A stretch of DNA of 64,000 nt from Pyropia yezoensis (lineage: Eukaryota; Rhodophyta; Bangiophyceae; Bangiales; Bangiaceae). Both the position numbers and the translations under genes were made by a program. The notes under the pieces were generated by a model. It made no database searches. It was not told where the DNA came from and saw only the letters and a program-made list of their open reading frames with translations. This document shows positions 1 through 9,976 of the stretch, in pieces. Position 1 is the first letter of the stretch, and every line of letters starts with the position of its first letter. The stretch is from the NCBI GenBank assembly GCA_009829735.1, contig CM020618.1:39547030-39611029 (forward strand), read 5' to 3'.

Positions 1-1430
1 GGTGGCGGGCCCGGCAGCCGGCTGCAATGGCAGGAGCGACGGCAGCGCCTGGCCGCGGCAGCGGCGGCCGCGCCCGGCCGGGGCACCGCTGGCGCCCGGC
101 CGGGGCACCGCCGGCGCCCGGCCGGGGCAATGCCGGCGCCCGGCTGGCGGTGGTGGCAGCCGACTAAGGCAGCAGAATTGGCGGTAGCGCCAGCCCCGGT
201 CAGGCCACACAGATGGCAGCTTCCAACAGCTGCGGTGACGGTGGGCAGGAGGCGGAGGCCCGCGGCAGCCATTGGCGAGAGGAACCGGCCGGCGGCGGCG
301 GCAGCCTCAGACGGCTGCGGCGGCAGCGGTAGCCCCAGGCGGCGCCGGCGGCAGCCCCTGGCTGTAGTGGCGGATAGCCTGACGCGCGTCAGCCGGCGGC
401 GGTGGCAGCGTGGGAGGAGCAGCCGGCAAAGCCAACGACGCCAGTACCCCTCTGCCATGACGGCAGCGCTGCCCGCACTGAGCGGCAGCTTGTAGATACA
501 GCTGCCTCGTGGCGGGGCTTTCCGGCGGCGGCGGAGGCACAGGTCGGCGGCGGCGACAGCCGGAGGCAGGTGGGGGGGCAGCTTGTGGATGGCGGCCCCG
601 CTCAGAGGGGGTGGATGAGAAACAAAGGCAGTGCGTCGAGGGGGGGGGGAGAACGCAGGGCGGTAGGGACGACGATCTCGCGCGCGGGGCGGGAGCCGAT
701 GCAAAGAGCAAAAAAACAAAACAACAAACACGCCACGGCAGCAGGCGATCGGCCACAGCGGCTGCCGACAGGCAGAAGCAACAAGATAGGACTGCCGTGC
801 TGGCAGCCTCCTCGGGCGACAGCTGGCGGCGATGGCGCGGGGAGGCAGTTAGTAGAAAGCACCGCCCCTGGCGGCAGCAGCGTGCCTCAGCGCCAGGCGG
901 AGACGAAGGGAGCAGGCGGCCTCTGGGCGGGTGGTCGGGGCAGCGAGGGTGTGCCAGCCGTGGCAAGAGTGCCATCAGGCGATCAGGAGTGACCCCAGGC
1001 CGTCAGCAAGGGGGAGGGGAACACCGGGGCGCGCCGCTGCGGCAGCGCCCGCCAATCCGTCGACGACCCGCCGTCGGTGCTGCTCTAGTCGGGGGAGACA
1101 GGCGGGAGAAAAGAATGTGGAAGGGCAGCAGCCGACCACGGCGAAGGGGCATGAAGGAGGGGGATGATGCACAGATAAACTCAGGGAACCGGCAGAGGTG
1201 GAGGAGAGTGGCCAAGACATCGGCCGGCCGGGGGCACCGGCCGAGGGCGGGGTGCGAGCGGGTGGCCTCACAACACAGCACGCAGCCCCAGCTAAGAGCT
1301 GCCGCACGCGGCGTCCGCGAAGGCCAACGGGCAGCTGCCGAGCACGTGCCACGAACAGACGGGCAACCACGTCGGTTGCACCTGGCCTTTCGGTCCTGCA
1401 CCAGTACGAGCACGGAGCACAAGTATTACA
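1..1430. other. GC-rich low-complexity spacer, no gene recognised
   Basis: The stretch is built from variations of GGC, GCA and CGG triplets. Open frames exist on both strands, but their predicted proteins are Arg/Gly/Ala/Pro-rich without any domain-like segment, and the frames on the two strands look equally (un)convincing. It lies downstream of the CTNNBL1-like gene. Nothing here can be supported as a gene. Confidence 0.5.
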
Positions 1431-1605
1431 AGTCAAGGTAACGGATTTATTCCCCCCGAGCACCCCCCCCCCACGCACCCCCTCTGACCCCCCCCCGCCG
1501 CTCCACGTGGAACGCGCACAGGCCCCCATCCCCCCCCCCATGCCAAACAGCAAACCGTTTGCAGTTTGGTTGAGATCCCCAAATACTGCCTCACAGCGCC
1601 TGGCC

Positions 1606-2785
1606 TCACCCGTCGGCGCCGTCGGGGAGCGCGTCGGCCAGGCGAAGGACGAGGTCGTGCTCGGGGAGGGGCTCCCCCCCCCCCCCCCCCCCCCCCCCCC
1701 GCCGCCGTTCCCCCTTGGGGTGGCAGCGCCTCGGCGTACAGCAGCACCGCCGCCCGCACAGCCGCGGGCGCCACCCCCGCCGCCGCCACCGCCGCCGCCA
1801 CCGCCGTGTCGCCGCCGGCGCCGCCGCGGCCATACGCCGCTACGGCGGCGAGCAGCAGCGCCGCCAGCTGCGCAACCACCAGGTGCGGCGCGCCCGCCGC
1901 GGCGGCGGCTTCGTCGGGCGGCGGCGACGGCTGGCGCTCGGCGGCCGCCGCTGCCGCCGCGGCGGCGCGCCGAAAGGCCGACGCAAACGCCACCAGCGGC
2001 GGCGGTGGCGGCCGCACGTCGCCGTCGCCGCTGCCGCCGCCGCTGGGCGCCCCCGCCGCCACCGCCGGCGGTGGCGGCGGCGGCGGCAGGCACTTGGCCA
2101 GCAGCCGCGCCCGCCCCCCCGCGTTGGCGTGCGCAAAGAGGCCGTACAAGACGGACAGCAGGTGCTCCTCCTCCTCCCGTCTCGGCGGCGGCGGCGGCGG
2201 CCGTCGTCGTCGACGCTTTGCCTCCCCCGCCGCCGTCGCCGCCGCCGCCGCGTCGGCCGCCCGCCGTTGGCGGTCGAGCAGCCCAAACAGGACGCCCAGG
2301 CCAGAGGCGTCGACGATGGCCGCCGCCACCGGGCCGCCGCCCGCCGCCAGCGCAAAGGACAGCACCTTGACCGCCGGCGACCGCAGGCGGCGGCCCGCCG
2401 CGGCGGCGGTGAGCATGGCGCGGACGGTGCCCGCGGCGAGGAGCCGGGGCGTCGTACCCCGCGCGAGGGCGGTGGAACAGAGGATGTCAAAGAGGTTGGC
2501 CTCCGTCTCTGCCGCCTGCCCGTCGGTGGCGGCGGCCGCCGCAGCGTCCACACGACGACCGGCGGCGGCGGCAGCGGCGGCGGCGGCGGAGGTGCCCATC
2601 CCCAGCGCCCCGCCCGTCACCTCATCCAGCGCCCCGAGCGTGGCGGCAATGCCCCCGCCGTCGGCAAACGCCACCGCCGCGGCCGCACCCGACTGCAGCA
2701 GGATGGCCACCACCTCCACCGCGTAGTCACGGTTCGCGTCAAAGCCATCGTCGGCGGCGCGACGGCCACCACCCCCGCCGCCGCC

Positions 2786-2816
<31 letters not shown>

Positions 2817-3745
2817 CCGCGGGGTTGCATGCCCCGCGCCACACACTCTTCCAGGAAGCTGAGGTCGGCCGGGCCGTCGCCGCCGTCGGCGGCATCCCCC
2901 CCCCCCCCCCCGGGCGGCCGCTCTGCCGCCGCGGCCGCCACCGCCGCCGGGCGCACCTCCGCGGCGGCCTCGACGAGCGCCAGCGCATCCAGGATGCCCT
3001 GCCGGTGCTCGGGCCGCGCGTCATCCAGCCCCCCCATCGCCGCCGCCACCGCCGGCAGGCAGCCCGCCGCGAGCAGGCCGTCCACCAACACCCCCGCCGG
3101 GTCGGCCGCCCCCCCCCCCCCCAGCCCCCCCCCCGCCTCGGCCGCCGACGCGGCGGCGGCGGCGGCGGCGGCGGGCCCGGCGGCACCCCCCCCCTCCATC
3201 ACATCCCGCAGGGCAGCGAGTGCGTCGAGCACCACGTCCACGTTGGGGTGGCTGAGCAGCTCCGCGAGCGCCCCCACCCCACCGGCGGCCACCAGCGCGG
3301 CCGCCACCGCCGGGGAGGTGGCGGCGTCGGCGCCCACGTCGGCCCGCAGGGCGGTGAGGGCGTCGTGGAGGGCCAGCTCAGACGCCACCCACGCGGCCGG
3401 GTGGGCGGGGGAGCGGGAGCGGGCGACCGCGTTGGCCGCCGCCGTCCGCGTGACGGCCGCGACGGCGCGGCGGGTGGCGGCGGCCTGCTCCGAGGGGGGG
3501 GGCGGGGGGGGAAGGGCGGTGGTGGTGGCGGCGGCGGGGGGGGGGGCGGGGGGGGCGGGGGGGCGCGGCCCCCCCACCGCGGCGACGCCGCCGCCGCCAC
3601 CGCCGCCACCACTGGTGGGGGGGGGAAGGCGCCCGCGCTTGCGGCGGTCGCCGGCGGCCGCGTCGGCAGGAGCGGGAGGGCGCGGAGGCGCCGGCACCGG
3701 CGCCGCCCCCACCGTCGGTGCCGACAAGTCTCGAGCGCGCTTCAT
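1606..3745 (-). CDS. CTNNBL1: Beta-catenin-like protein 1 (CTNNBL1), armadillo-type
   Basis: CTNNBL1 is a nuclear armadillo/HEAT-like protein associated with the Prp19/CDC5L spliceosomal complex. Landmarks occur in family order: ASELALHDAL, then HPNVDVVLDALAALRDVME, then ILDALALVEAAAEVRP, then FDANRDYAVEVVAILLQ, then a LFDILCSTAL block, SPAVKVLSFAL, EEEEHLLSVLYGLF and LLYAEALP. These match human CTNNBL1 segments recalled from memory (for example FDANKLYCSEVLAILLQ and IIKEYAENIG). Start: the frame is open further upstream, but the Met at 3745 (MKRARDL) is basic and nuclear-like, and the upstream residues look like translated UTR. Poly-Gly and poly-Ala inserts make it about 710 residues against 563 in human. 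Near the 3' end a 27-C run separates two frames. The frame that stops at 1606 gives a charged, leucine-rich end (EHDLVLRLADAL) resembling the family C-terminus; the other frame reads on to 1433 as low-complexity sequence. Identity is confident; the exact end is inferred. Confidence 0.85.
1674..1700. repeat. Homopolymer run of 27 C
   Basis: An uninterrupted C run (poly-Gly codons on the minus strand) lies inside the 3' end of the CTNNBL1-like gene. Its length decides which frame the C-terminus uses. Such runs are prone to sequencing and replication slippage. Confidence 0.95.
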
Positions 3746-4244
3746 AGCAGCAGGGGGATATCGGAAGGGTAGGCGGGATGCTGCCGGTGGGGCCGACGAC
3801 GGGCGTTCGCCTTCGCACCGATGGGGAGGAGGCGATGAGAAGAGCGAGGAACGGCGGGCGGGACTTCGAGAGAGCGCAGCCCGCGAACGAGCAAGCAGTA
3901 CAGACACAAGCTTCAGCGGCACATCGAAGACGTGTGTTGATTGGCTGTTGTTTCAGAAGAAATGTGGTGAACCACAAGGTTTTGGAGCTCTTGTTGAGAG
4001 GACGGCTGACAAAATTCCGACGGGCGGCGACGAGTGCGCTGTCCGCGGTCCCTCGGACGAGACTGAGATTCGTCCGTTGAAGGCTTCTTTGCCTCTCCTC
4101 TCTTCTTCCTCATTCGTATGCACCGTCTCCCCCCCCCTCCGCCCCTCCATACTCCCCAGCTGGTCTTCCCGCCCCCTCCCCTTCCCCTTCCCACGTCATT
4201 CGCGCCACCTTCCCCCACTCTTCCTCGTCGCCAGTTGGGTTGCC
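3746..4244. promoter_or_regulatory. Divergent intergenic promoter region
   Basis: This 499-bp spacer separates the minus-strand CTNNBL1-like start from the plus-strand membrane-protein start, so both promoters should lie here. It is less GC-rich than its neighbours. A CCAAT box in sense for the minus gene (ATTGG at 3940-3944) lies 195-199 bp from that start. Pyrimidine-rich tracts at about 4085-4230 precede the plus-strand start. No clear TATA box is seen. Confidence 0.5.
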
Positions 4245-5132
4245 ATGGCGCCTGCCGGCGGCAGTCGCCCTCGGGCGGTCGCGCTGCTGCTTGCTGCTGC
4301 CGTGGCCGCCGTTGCGGCCGTGGTGCTCCCCGCCCCCACCGCGGCGGGGCGGTCCCCCCCGCCGCCGCCGTCGGCGGCCACCCTCTTTGGCGGCTACTGG
4401 GCCCTGACAGTCGTGTCGTCGCCGCCGCCACCGGGGGCGGCGGCTGGCGGGGGCGGCGCCACGGGCGGCGCCGACGCTGCGGCGGTCACGGGCGCCCGCC
4501 TGCGCCTCGAGGCGGGCGGGGCTGCGGCGTCGGCGTCGGCCGACAGCGCCGCCGACGGCGGTGTGGTGACGGGGTGGCTCGAGGCCGCCCGGCCTGGCAC
4601 CAGCGCCGCCGCGACGGCGCTCACGGCCGTGGCCGTCCGCGGCGCGGGGGGCCCCCGGTCGGGGGAGCTGTGGATCGGCACCGCCTCCACCGCGGGGGAC
4701 CTGCAGTCGGCGCTGGTGTCGCCGCCGCCGCCCCCGCCGCTGCGGCGGGTGCTGTCGTTTGCGCTGGCGGCGGCGCCAAACGGGGAGTGGGTGGCGACGG
4801 GCCCCGCCGGCAACGGCGACAGCGACGGCACCGGCGACAGCGACGGCGGCCAGTACGTGCTGGTCATGGCCGCGGACGCGTCGCGGTGGACGCTGAGCTT
4901 GTCGGGCGGGTGGACGGGGGGCGACCCGCCGCTGCTGGTGAGTGCCATTGGCGTGCCCCTGTCGATGCGGGAGGGCACCTGGTGGTCCCGGGCGGTGCGC
5001 AAGTGGGGGTCGAGCGTCGGCCTGGTTGTGGCCGTCATTGGCAGCCGCCTCGTGTCGGCGGCCATCCGCCGGGGGGGGGCGCGCCCGTCGGGCGGGCGCC
5101 CGCTGGCTGCCGCCGAGAGGAAGCGCAAGTGA
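4245..5132 (+). CDS. Hypothetical single-pass membrane protein with signal peptide
   Basis: The predicted protein has 295 residues. The Met at 4245 is followed by a basic stretch and a long Ala/Val/Leu core (residues about 10-33), a good N-terminal signal. A lumenal-type region of mixed composition follows, with readable segments such as FGGYWALTVV, GELWIGTA, RVLSFALAAAPNGEW and QYVLVMAADASRWTLSLSGGW. Near the C-terminus is a hydrophobic segment (SSVGLVVAVIGSRLVSAAI) and a short basic tail ending in KRK, giving a type I topology. The tail loosely resembles a dibasic ER-retrieval signal. I do not recognise the family; an ER membrane-complex subunit is a guess only. The frame is open upstream through the CTNNBL1-like gene, but that part is antisense low-complexity sequence, and the signal peptide fixes the start. 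It is divergent from CTNNBL1 and 690 bp before the phycobilisome linker. Confidence 0.65.
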   Translation: MAPAGGSRPRAVALLLAAAVAAVAAVVLPAPTAAGRSPPPPPSAATLFGGYWALTVVSSPPPPGAAAGGGGATGGADAAAVTGARLRLEAGGAAASASADSAADGGVVTGWLEAARPGTSAAATALTAVAVRGAGGPRSGELWIGTASTAGDLQSALVSPPPPPPLRRVLSFALAAAPNGEWVATGPAGNGDSDGTGDSDGGQYVLVMAADASRWTLSLSGGWTGGDPPLLVSAIGVPLSMREGTWWSRAVRKWGSSVGLVVAVIGSRLVSAAIRRGGARPSGGRPLAAAERKRK

Positions 5133-5821
5133 GCGCGGTTGGCCGCCGAGAAAGCTGTGCGGGAGAGACCGGGGACGCGAGGCGGCCAGCGCCAGACGCG
5201 CCGCGGCGGGGGGACAGGCTCCAGCGGCCTTGCGCCGCCACGTGCGGTAATTAGGATTTCAAAATTCTCGACACCCCGCTTTGTAAGCACAGTGCCAATC
5301 TTCCCAGGGTGTGGGGCCCGACCACGCCCGGTTGGGCCAGCCGCATCTCGCCACCCGGCCGGGCCGCTCGAGATCCCGCCGAGCTCGGCGTCACCCAAAG
5401 GCGCGGTGCCGCCGCCCTTGCCGATCCCACAGCCCCACACCGCCAGGCCGAGGCCCCGCGGGGTGGCCACCCCGCCCACCGCAGCGTGTCTCTTGACGGC
5501 CATTGCGCCGCCACGGCGCGAGCGCCCACAGCGCCGCCCCAGCCGTGGTTGCGATAGGCCCTGACGTCGGCGCCGCTCCCCGCCCCGAGCGCGTCCCCAT
5601 CCGCCGCCGCGCTCCCGCCTCACGCGTCCTCCGCCACTCCCCCGAAGCGTTAGTTCCACCACCACTCCCCACCCCCCCCTTCCTTCCCCCTCCTCGTTCC
5701 ACTTGCCACTTTTGTTTCGTGGCCGCCGCCTCCCGCCCGTTCCCCATCGGATCCCCCCGTGCGCTCGTGCCCGCCCCCCTTCCCCCCCCCCCCCACTGCT
5801 CGCCACCCCTTCGTCGCCAAC
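5133..5821 (+). promoter_or_regulatory. Spacer with presumed promoter of the phycobilisome linker
   Basis: No gene is visible. The first part is a compact 3' region after the membrane protein, with an AT-rich patch at about 5249-5290. From about 5640 the sequence becomes strongly pyrimidine-rich (runs of C and T up to 5820), a pattern also seen just before the start at 4245. No TATA box is obvious. Confidence 0.35.
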
Positions 5822-7309
5822 ATGGCGTTTGTCGCGGGCCCTGCCCTGGGCGCCACCTTCCATGGCCTCCGCGCGGCGACGGCACTGGGCCGTCCTGCCG
5901 ACGGCCGCACCCCCGTCGCCTCGCACGCCGCCTCGCGGGTGCGCATGGGCGTGCTGGATGGCCTGGACACCTCCACCCAGCAGCCCTACACCTTTTCACG
6001 CTACATCCTGGGCCCGTTTAGCGCCAATGAGGTGACGGACCTGTCGGGGGAGGAGGAGCGTGAGAATGCGCTGCGCGCTGCGTACCGCCAGGTGTTTGGT
6101 AATGCGTACATTATGGAGGAGGAGCGGGCGGAGCTGGCCATTGCCGAGTCCCAGTTCAAGCTTGGTGCCCTTACCGTCAAGGAGCTGATCCGGGCCATGG
6201 CCAAGAGCTCCACGTACCGGGCTCGTTTCTTTGAGGGCGCTTCCCAGTATCGCTTTATCGAGCTCAACTACAAGCACCTGATGGGGCGTGCACCCGACTC
6301 GCAGGCCGAGATCTCCACGCACGTCCAGCTCTACTCTGCTGCTGGCTACGATGCGGAGATTGACTCGTACCTGGACAGTGCCGAGTACGAGACGGTGTTT
6401 GGTGAGAACACCATTCCCTTCCTGCGCTTCCGTGGCGCCTACACCCCGTGCGACTCGTTTAACAAGCAGTGCGCGCTGCAGGGCGGGTGGGCCAACTCGG
6501 ACAAGGCCATGGGCGGCGCCGCCCTGTCGGGCTGGAACGGCTCGGACGGCCACCAGGAGTCGACGCTGATTGAGTCGTACGCCGCGGGTAAGCCTGTCAA
6601 CTACGAGGCGGTGGCGGAGAACACGCCGCTCAAGTCGACGGCGCCCAACTGGTACGCGGTGCCTGACCCGGCGCTTGCGCCGATGCCCGCGTTTGTTTCG
6701 GTGAAGCAGGTTGCGGCGCTGCGGTCGCAGGTGGCGGCCCTGCAGGCGACGTACGAGCAGGCGTTGCTGGCCAAGCTCAAGGCCAAGGACCCTCTTGCTG
6801 GCTTCCGCAGCATGGTGTCTGATATGCCTGTCAATGACCGGGGCGTTGCGTTCTCGGGCGGCGACGCGCTGTTGGCCAACCCGTACGCTCTTCAGATGGG
6901 CGACGACTCTCCGCTGGCCTTTGGTGGCAGCGACGCTGGCTCGTACAAGCGGTACGCCGCGGCAATGGAGGCGGACTCTGTGTCGCGCCTGGAGAAGTCG
7001 CTGGAGGAGGCAAAGCGGGAGCTGCTTGTGCTGGAGGCCGCGCTCAGCTCGTCGACCGTCACGGGCAGTGTCAGTAAGGTGACGTTTGCCGGCGACTCGG
7101 CGACCCCAGGCGCGGCCGTTTTGGCCACATCATCGGACACGTCAGGGCGGCCAGTCATTAAGATTGCGTCGCGGCCGCCCAAGCCGGTGCAGCAGAAGTC
7201 GGGGGGTGTTCTGGACAACCTGCCGAAGGTGGGGTTGCCCAGTCTGCCTTCCCAGCTGCCGTCCCTTCCTGCGTTGCCCAAGCTGCCCAACCCATTTGCC
7301 AAAAAGTAG
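5822..7309 (+). CDS. Nuclear-encoded phycobilisome rod linker / phycoerythrin gamma-type linker, plastid-targeted
   Basis: The protein has 495 residues. It organises phycobiliprotein hexamers in the rods of the red-algal phycobilisome on the thylakoid stroma face. Residues 1 to about 45 are Ala/Arg/Ser-rich with few acids and look like a plastid transit peptide. A PBS-linker domain (Pfam PF00427 type) follows at about 75-205. Diagnostic segments are AAYRQVFGNAYIMEEER, LTVKELIRAMAKS, YRFIELNYKHLMGRAP and YDAEIDSYLDSAEY, close to cyanobacterial CpcC/CpeC rod linkers rather than CpcG rod-core linkers. Beyond it, a Cys pair (YTPCDSFNKQC) could carry bilins as in R-phycoerythrin gamma subunits. 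The C-terminal third holds a Lys/Glu helix (about residues 395-415) and a Pro/Leu/Lys-rich tail ending FAKK. The Met at 5822 is chosen because it opens the transit-like leader. Rod linker versus gamma subunit cannot be settled by eye. Confidence 0.92.
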   Translation: MAFVAGPALGATFHGLRAATALGRPADGRTPVASHAASRVRMGVLDGLDTSTQQPYTFSRYILGPFSANEVTDLSGEEERENALRAAYRQVFGNAYIMEEERAELAIAESQFKLGALTVKELIRAMAKSSTYRARFFEGASQYRFIELNYKHLMGRAPDSQAEISTHVQLYSAAGYDAEIDSYLDSAEYETVFGENTIPFLRFRGAYTPCDSFNKQCALQGGWANSDKAMGGAALSGWNGSDGHQESTLIESYAAGKPVNYEAVAENTPLKSTAPNWYAVPDPALAPMPAFVSVKQVAALRSQVAALQATYEQALLAKLKAKDPLAGFRSMVSDMPVNDRGVAFSGGDALLANPYALQMGDDSPLAFGGSDAGSYKRYAAAMEADSVSRLEKSLEEAKRELLVLEAALSSSTVTGSVSKVTFAGDSATPGAAVLATSSDTSGRPVIKIASRPPKPVQQKSGGVLDNLPKVGLPSLPSQLPSLPALPKLPNPFAKK

Positions 7310-7804
7310 AGTGCCGCCTTCGCCCGCAAGAGACGTTGCCGGCTTGTTAGGGCATGAGACGGCCGCTGTTGTTTGCGTGCGTTAATGAGCTCCTGTCTGA
7401 TCGGCGACCCCGTGGCCGCTGCCTTTTGATCGCACGCACACTTCCTGGCCGGGGGTGGTGCGCCGTGGCCTGGAGTCTCGGACGGCGATCCGTCGTCGTC
7501 TGTCTGGCCATGGGCCATGGTCGCCTGCCTGTGTGTTCGTGCCATTGGTTGGTGCTCTCAGTATTGGCCCCGAGATGTCTGGCGTGAGTTTTTTCTTCCT
7601 GTCCTTTGGATGATATGTTGCCTCTTTTTTGGGGTGTTCCCTGCACTCACCGCCCTCGTTGCGCTCTCCTGTCGCGCTTGCGGCCGATGCTTCCCCAGCA
7701 CGAAAACCTGTCGAGGTGGGGGAGGAGACGGCAGGGTGGAAGTGCCCATCCCACCCCACACAAGGTGAAACCAAACTGCGCTCGGAACGGGACGCGACTG
7801 TTCA
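7310..7804. other. Convergent 3' intergenic region
   Basis: This 495-bp spacer lies between the linker stop and the threonine dehydratase stop, so it should hold both 3' UTRs. It is T/G-rich at 7350-7680 compared with the coding flanks. No gene, repeat or strong hairpin was seen. Confidence 0.4.
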
Positions 7805-9976
7805 TCACGCAGGCGCGGCCTTCGTGCCATCTCCTGCTGCCAGGGGGCTCCCCACACCCCTCCCTCCCCCCCCCCCTCCTGCCAGAAACAGCTGGTACGC
7901 CGGGTTGGCCGTCTCGTCTACCGCCCCAGGGGATACGGCGCTCATGAAGGCCCCCACGGCAGCGGTCTCGGCCGCCGGTACGGCGAGACCCACGAGCACC
8001 CGCCCCACGTCCGCCCCGTGGTTGCGGTAGTGGAACAGCGTTATGGACCAGGTGGCGCGGAGGGCGGTGAGGAACCGCCGCAGCGCGCCCGGGCGCTCGG
8101 GGAACTCAAAGCGGTAGAGCACCTCGCGGACACCCGCGGTGCCGGCGCCGCTGTCCAGCGGCGCCGCGCCGCCGACCAGGTGCCGCAGGTGCAGCTTGGC
8201 CATCTCATTGTCGGTCAGGTCCAGGGCCACGTAGCCGCCGCTGCCGCCGCCGCCGACGTGGCCCCCCTCGGCGCCCGCGGCGCCCTCCCCCCCCCCGCCC
8301 ACCAGCCGGCCCAACACCCGCGACGCGGCAGTCGCGTTGGCCACCCCCACCCCCACGTACACGTGCGCGTCGGTGGTAGACGAGTAGCGGTAGTTAAACT
8401 CGGTGATGTTGACGCCCGGCCCGAGGGCGTCCAGCAGGCGGAGGAACTCGCCGCGGCGCTCGGGGATGGTGACTGCAAAGATGGCCTCGCGGCGCTCGCC
8501 CAGCTCAGCGCGCTCCGACACGTACCGGAGGCGGTCAAAGTTGGTGTTGGCCCCAGAGTTGATCGCCACGTACGTCTGACCAGCTGGCAGCGGCGGGGCG
8601 GGCAGCCCGGCGGCGGCCGCCGCCGACCCCGGCGCAACGCCCCGGGTGGCGGCCGTCACCCCCCCGTCCCGCACGTACGCCTTAATGCCCGCCACGGCCA
8701 GCGCGCCGGCGGGCTCAAGGATGGCGCGGGTGTCCTCAAACACGTCCTTGATCGCCGCGCAGATCTCGTCATTGTCCACCACCACAATCGCGTCGACCAG
8801 TTCCCGACACAGCCGGTACGTCTCTTCCCCCACCTCTACCACCGCCACCCCGTCTGCAAACGAGCCAACCCGGTCCAGCCGCACCCGGTGGCCCGCCTCC
8901 AAGCTCCGCCGCATCGCGTCGGCGTCGGCGGGCTCCACCCCAATCACCCGCGTCGACGGCCGCAGCCGCTTGACCACCGCCGCGATGCCCGCAATCAGCC
9001 CCCCCCCCCCGACAGGCACAAAGACGGCGTCAAAGTCAGAGCTCTGGCGGAGGAGCTCAAGGCCGATCGTGCCCTGCCCCGCAATCACGTCTGGGTGGTC
9101 AAAGGGGGGCACAAACAGTGCGCCCGACGCGGCGGCCAGGCCCAGTGCGTGCGCCTTGGCCTGGTCAAAGTTGTCCCCGTGGAGGACCGCCGTCGCGCCC
9201 CGCGCGCGCACCGCGTCCACCTTGATGGACGGCGTCACGACGGGCATGACAATGGTGGCGGGCACGCCCAGCGTCTGGGCGGCCAGCGCCACCCCCTGCG
9301 CGTGGTTCCCCGCCGACGCGGCAATGACCCCCGACGCGAGCGTGTCGGCCGACGCACGGGCCATCATGTTGTACGCGCCGCGGAGCTTGAACGAAAAGAC
9401 GGGCTGCGTGTCCTCCCGCTTGAGCAGCACCGTCGCGCCGAGGCGCGCTGACAGCCGCGGCGCCGCATCGAGCGGCGTCTCTTTTGCCACATCATAGACG
9501 CGCGCCGACACGATGCGCTCCAGGTAGTCGTTGCGGAGGGGCGAGCACGGCACGTAGCAATATACCTCGTTGGACGGAGGGGGCGTGTCGGCAGCAGCGC
9601 CAGTGCCGTCAGCGCCGCCCGCCGCAGCCGCCGCCAGCGCCGCTTCCGCGGCGGCCGAGACGGGAGCCACCCGTGGCGGCGGCGGCGACGCCTCCCCGCC
9701 GCCGCCACCACCCCCGCCGGCGACTACTCCATTGGCCGCCGCCCCGCTGCTCGCGTCGGCGGCCATGGCCGGTGGCCGACGGGCGGCCGACGGGGCTGGC
9801 GGCAGCGGCGCGGCAGCGCCACCACCACCACCGCGGCTGCCGCCACCACCCCGCCGCCACCGCACTGCAGCCGCCGCCGCCGCCACTCGCTGGGAGGAGG
9901 CGGCTGGAGGCGCCCCTGCCGCCCATGATGCGCGCCGCTGCGCTGGAAGGCACAGAGCGGGCACAAACGCCGTCAT
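7805..9976 (-). CDS. ilvA: Threonine dehydratase (threonine deaminase), biosynthetic, plastid-type
   Basis: A PLP enzyme (723 residues) that converts threonine to 2-oxobutanoate, the first step of isoleucine synthesis, expected in the plastid. Residues 1 to about 70 are Ala/Arg/Ser-rich and transit-like; the Met at 9976 opens this leader. The catalytic domain starts near residue 145 (YLERIVSARVYDVAKETPL). It has the PLP-lysine motif SFKLRGA (Lys about 197), SAGNHAQGVA at about 222, the tetraglycine phosphate loop VPVGGGGLIAG near 310, and GVEPADADAM. A long regulatory region follows (from about 470) with two ACT-like halves: ERRGEFLRLLDALG... plus TEFNYRY, and ERPGALRRFLTAL... plus ITLFHYRNHG. 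This is the two-repeat layout of feedback-regulated IlvA, so inhibition by isoleucine is likely. Low-complexity Ala/Gly inserts interrupt the linker regions. It is convergent with the phycobilisome linker. Confidence 0.95.
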   Translation of the reverse strand: MTAFVPALCLPAQRRASWAAGAPPAASSQRVAAAAAAVRWRRGGGGSRGGGGGAAAPLPPAPSAARRPPAMAADASSGAAANGVVAGGGGGGGGEASPPPPRVAPVSAAAEAALAAAAAGGADGTGAAADTPPPSNEVYCYVPCSPLRNDYLERIVSARVYDVAKETPLDAAPRLSARLGATVLLKREDTQPVFSFKLRGAYNMMARASADTLASGVIAASAGNHAQGVALAAQTLGVPATIVMPVVTPSIKVDAVRARGATAVLHGDNFDQAKAHALGLAAASGALFVPPFDHPDVIAGQGTIGLELLRQSSDFDAVFVPVGGGGLIAGIAAVVKRLRPSTRVIGVEPADADAMRRSLEAGHRVRLDRVGSFADGVAVVEVGEETYRLCRELVDAIVVVDNDEICAAIKDVFEDTRAILEPAGALAVAGIKAYVRDGGVTAATRGVAPGSAAAAAGLPAPPLPAGQTYVAINSGANTNFDRLRYVSERAELGERREAIFAVTIPERRGEFLRLLDALGPGVNITEFNYRYSSTTDAHVYVGVGVANATAASRVLGRLVGGGGEGAAGAEGGHVGGGGSGGYVALDLTDNEMAKLHLRHLVGGAAPLDSGAGTAGVREVLYRFEFPERPGALRRFLTALRATWSITLFHYRNHGADVGRVLVGLAVPAAETAAVGAFMSAVSPGAVDETANPAYQLFLAGGGGGGRGVGSPLAAGDGTKAAPA

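Noticed and set aside
509-1441. Open frames on both strands in the first 1.4 kb
   Set aside because: Translations are Arg/Gly-rich without domains, and they arise from stop-poor GC-rich sequence.
2829-4244. Plus-strand open frame continuous with the membrane-protein gene
   Set aside because: It is antisense to the CTNNBL1-like gene and Ala/Pro/Ser low-complexity. The signal peptide places the real start at 4245.
8018-9451. Plus-strand frame opposite threonine dehydratase
   Set aside because: It mirrors the dehydratase codons and has His/Arg/Gly-rich composition typical of antisense frames.
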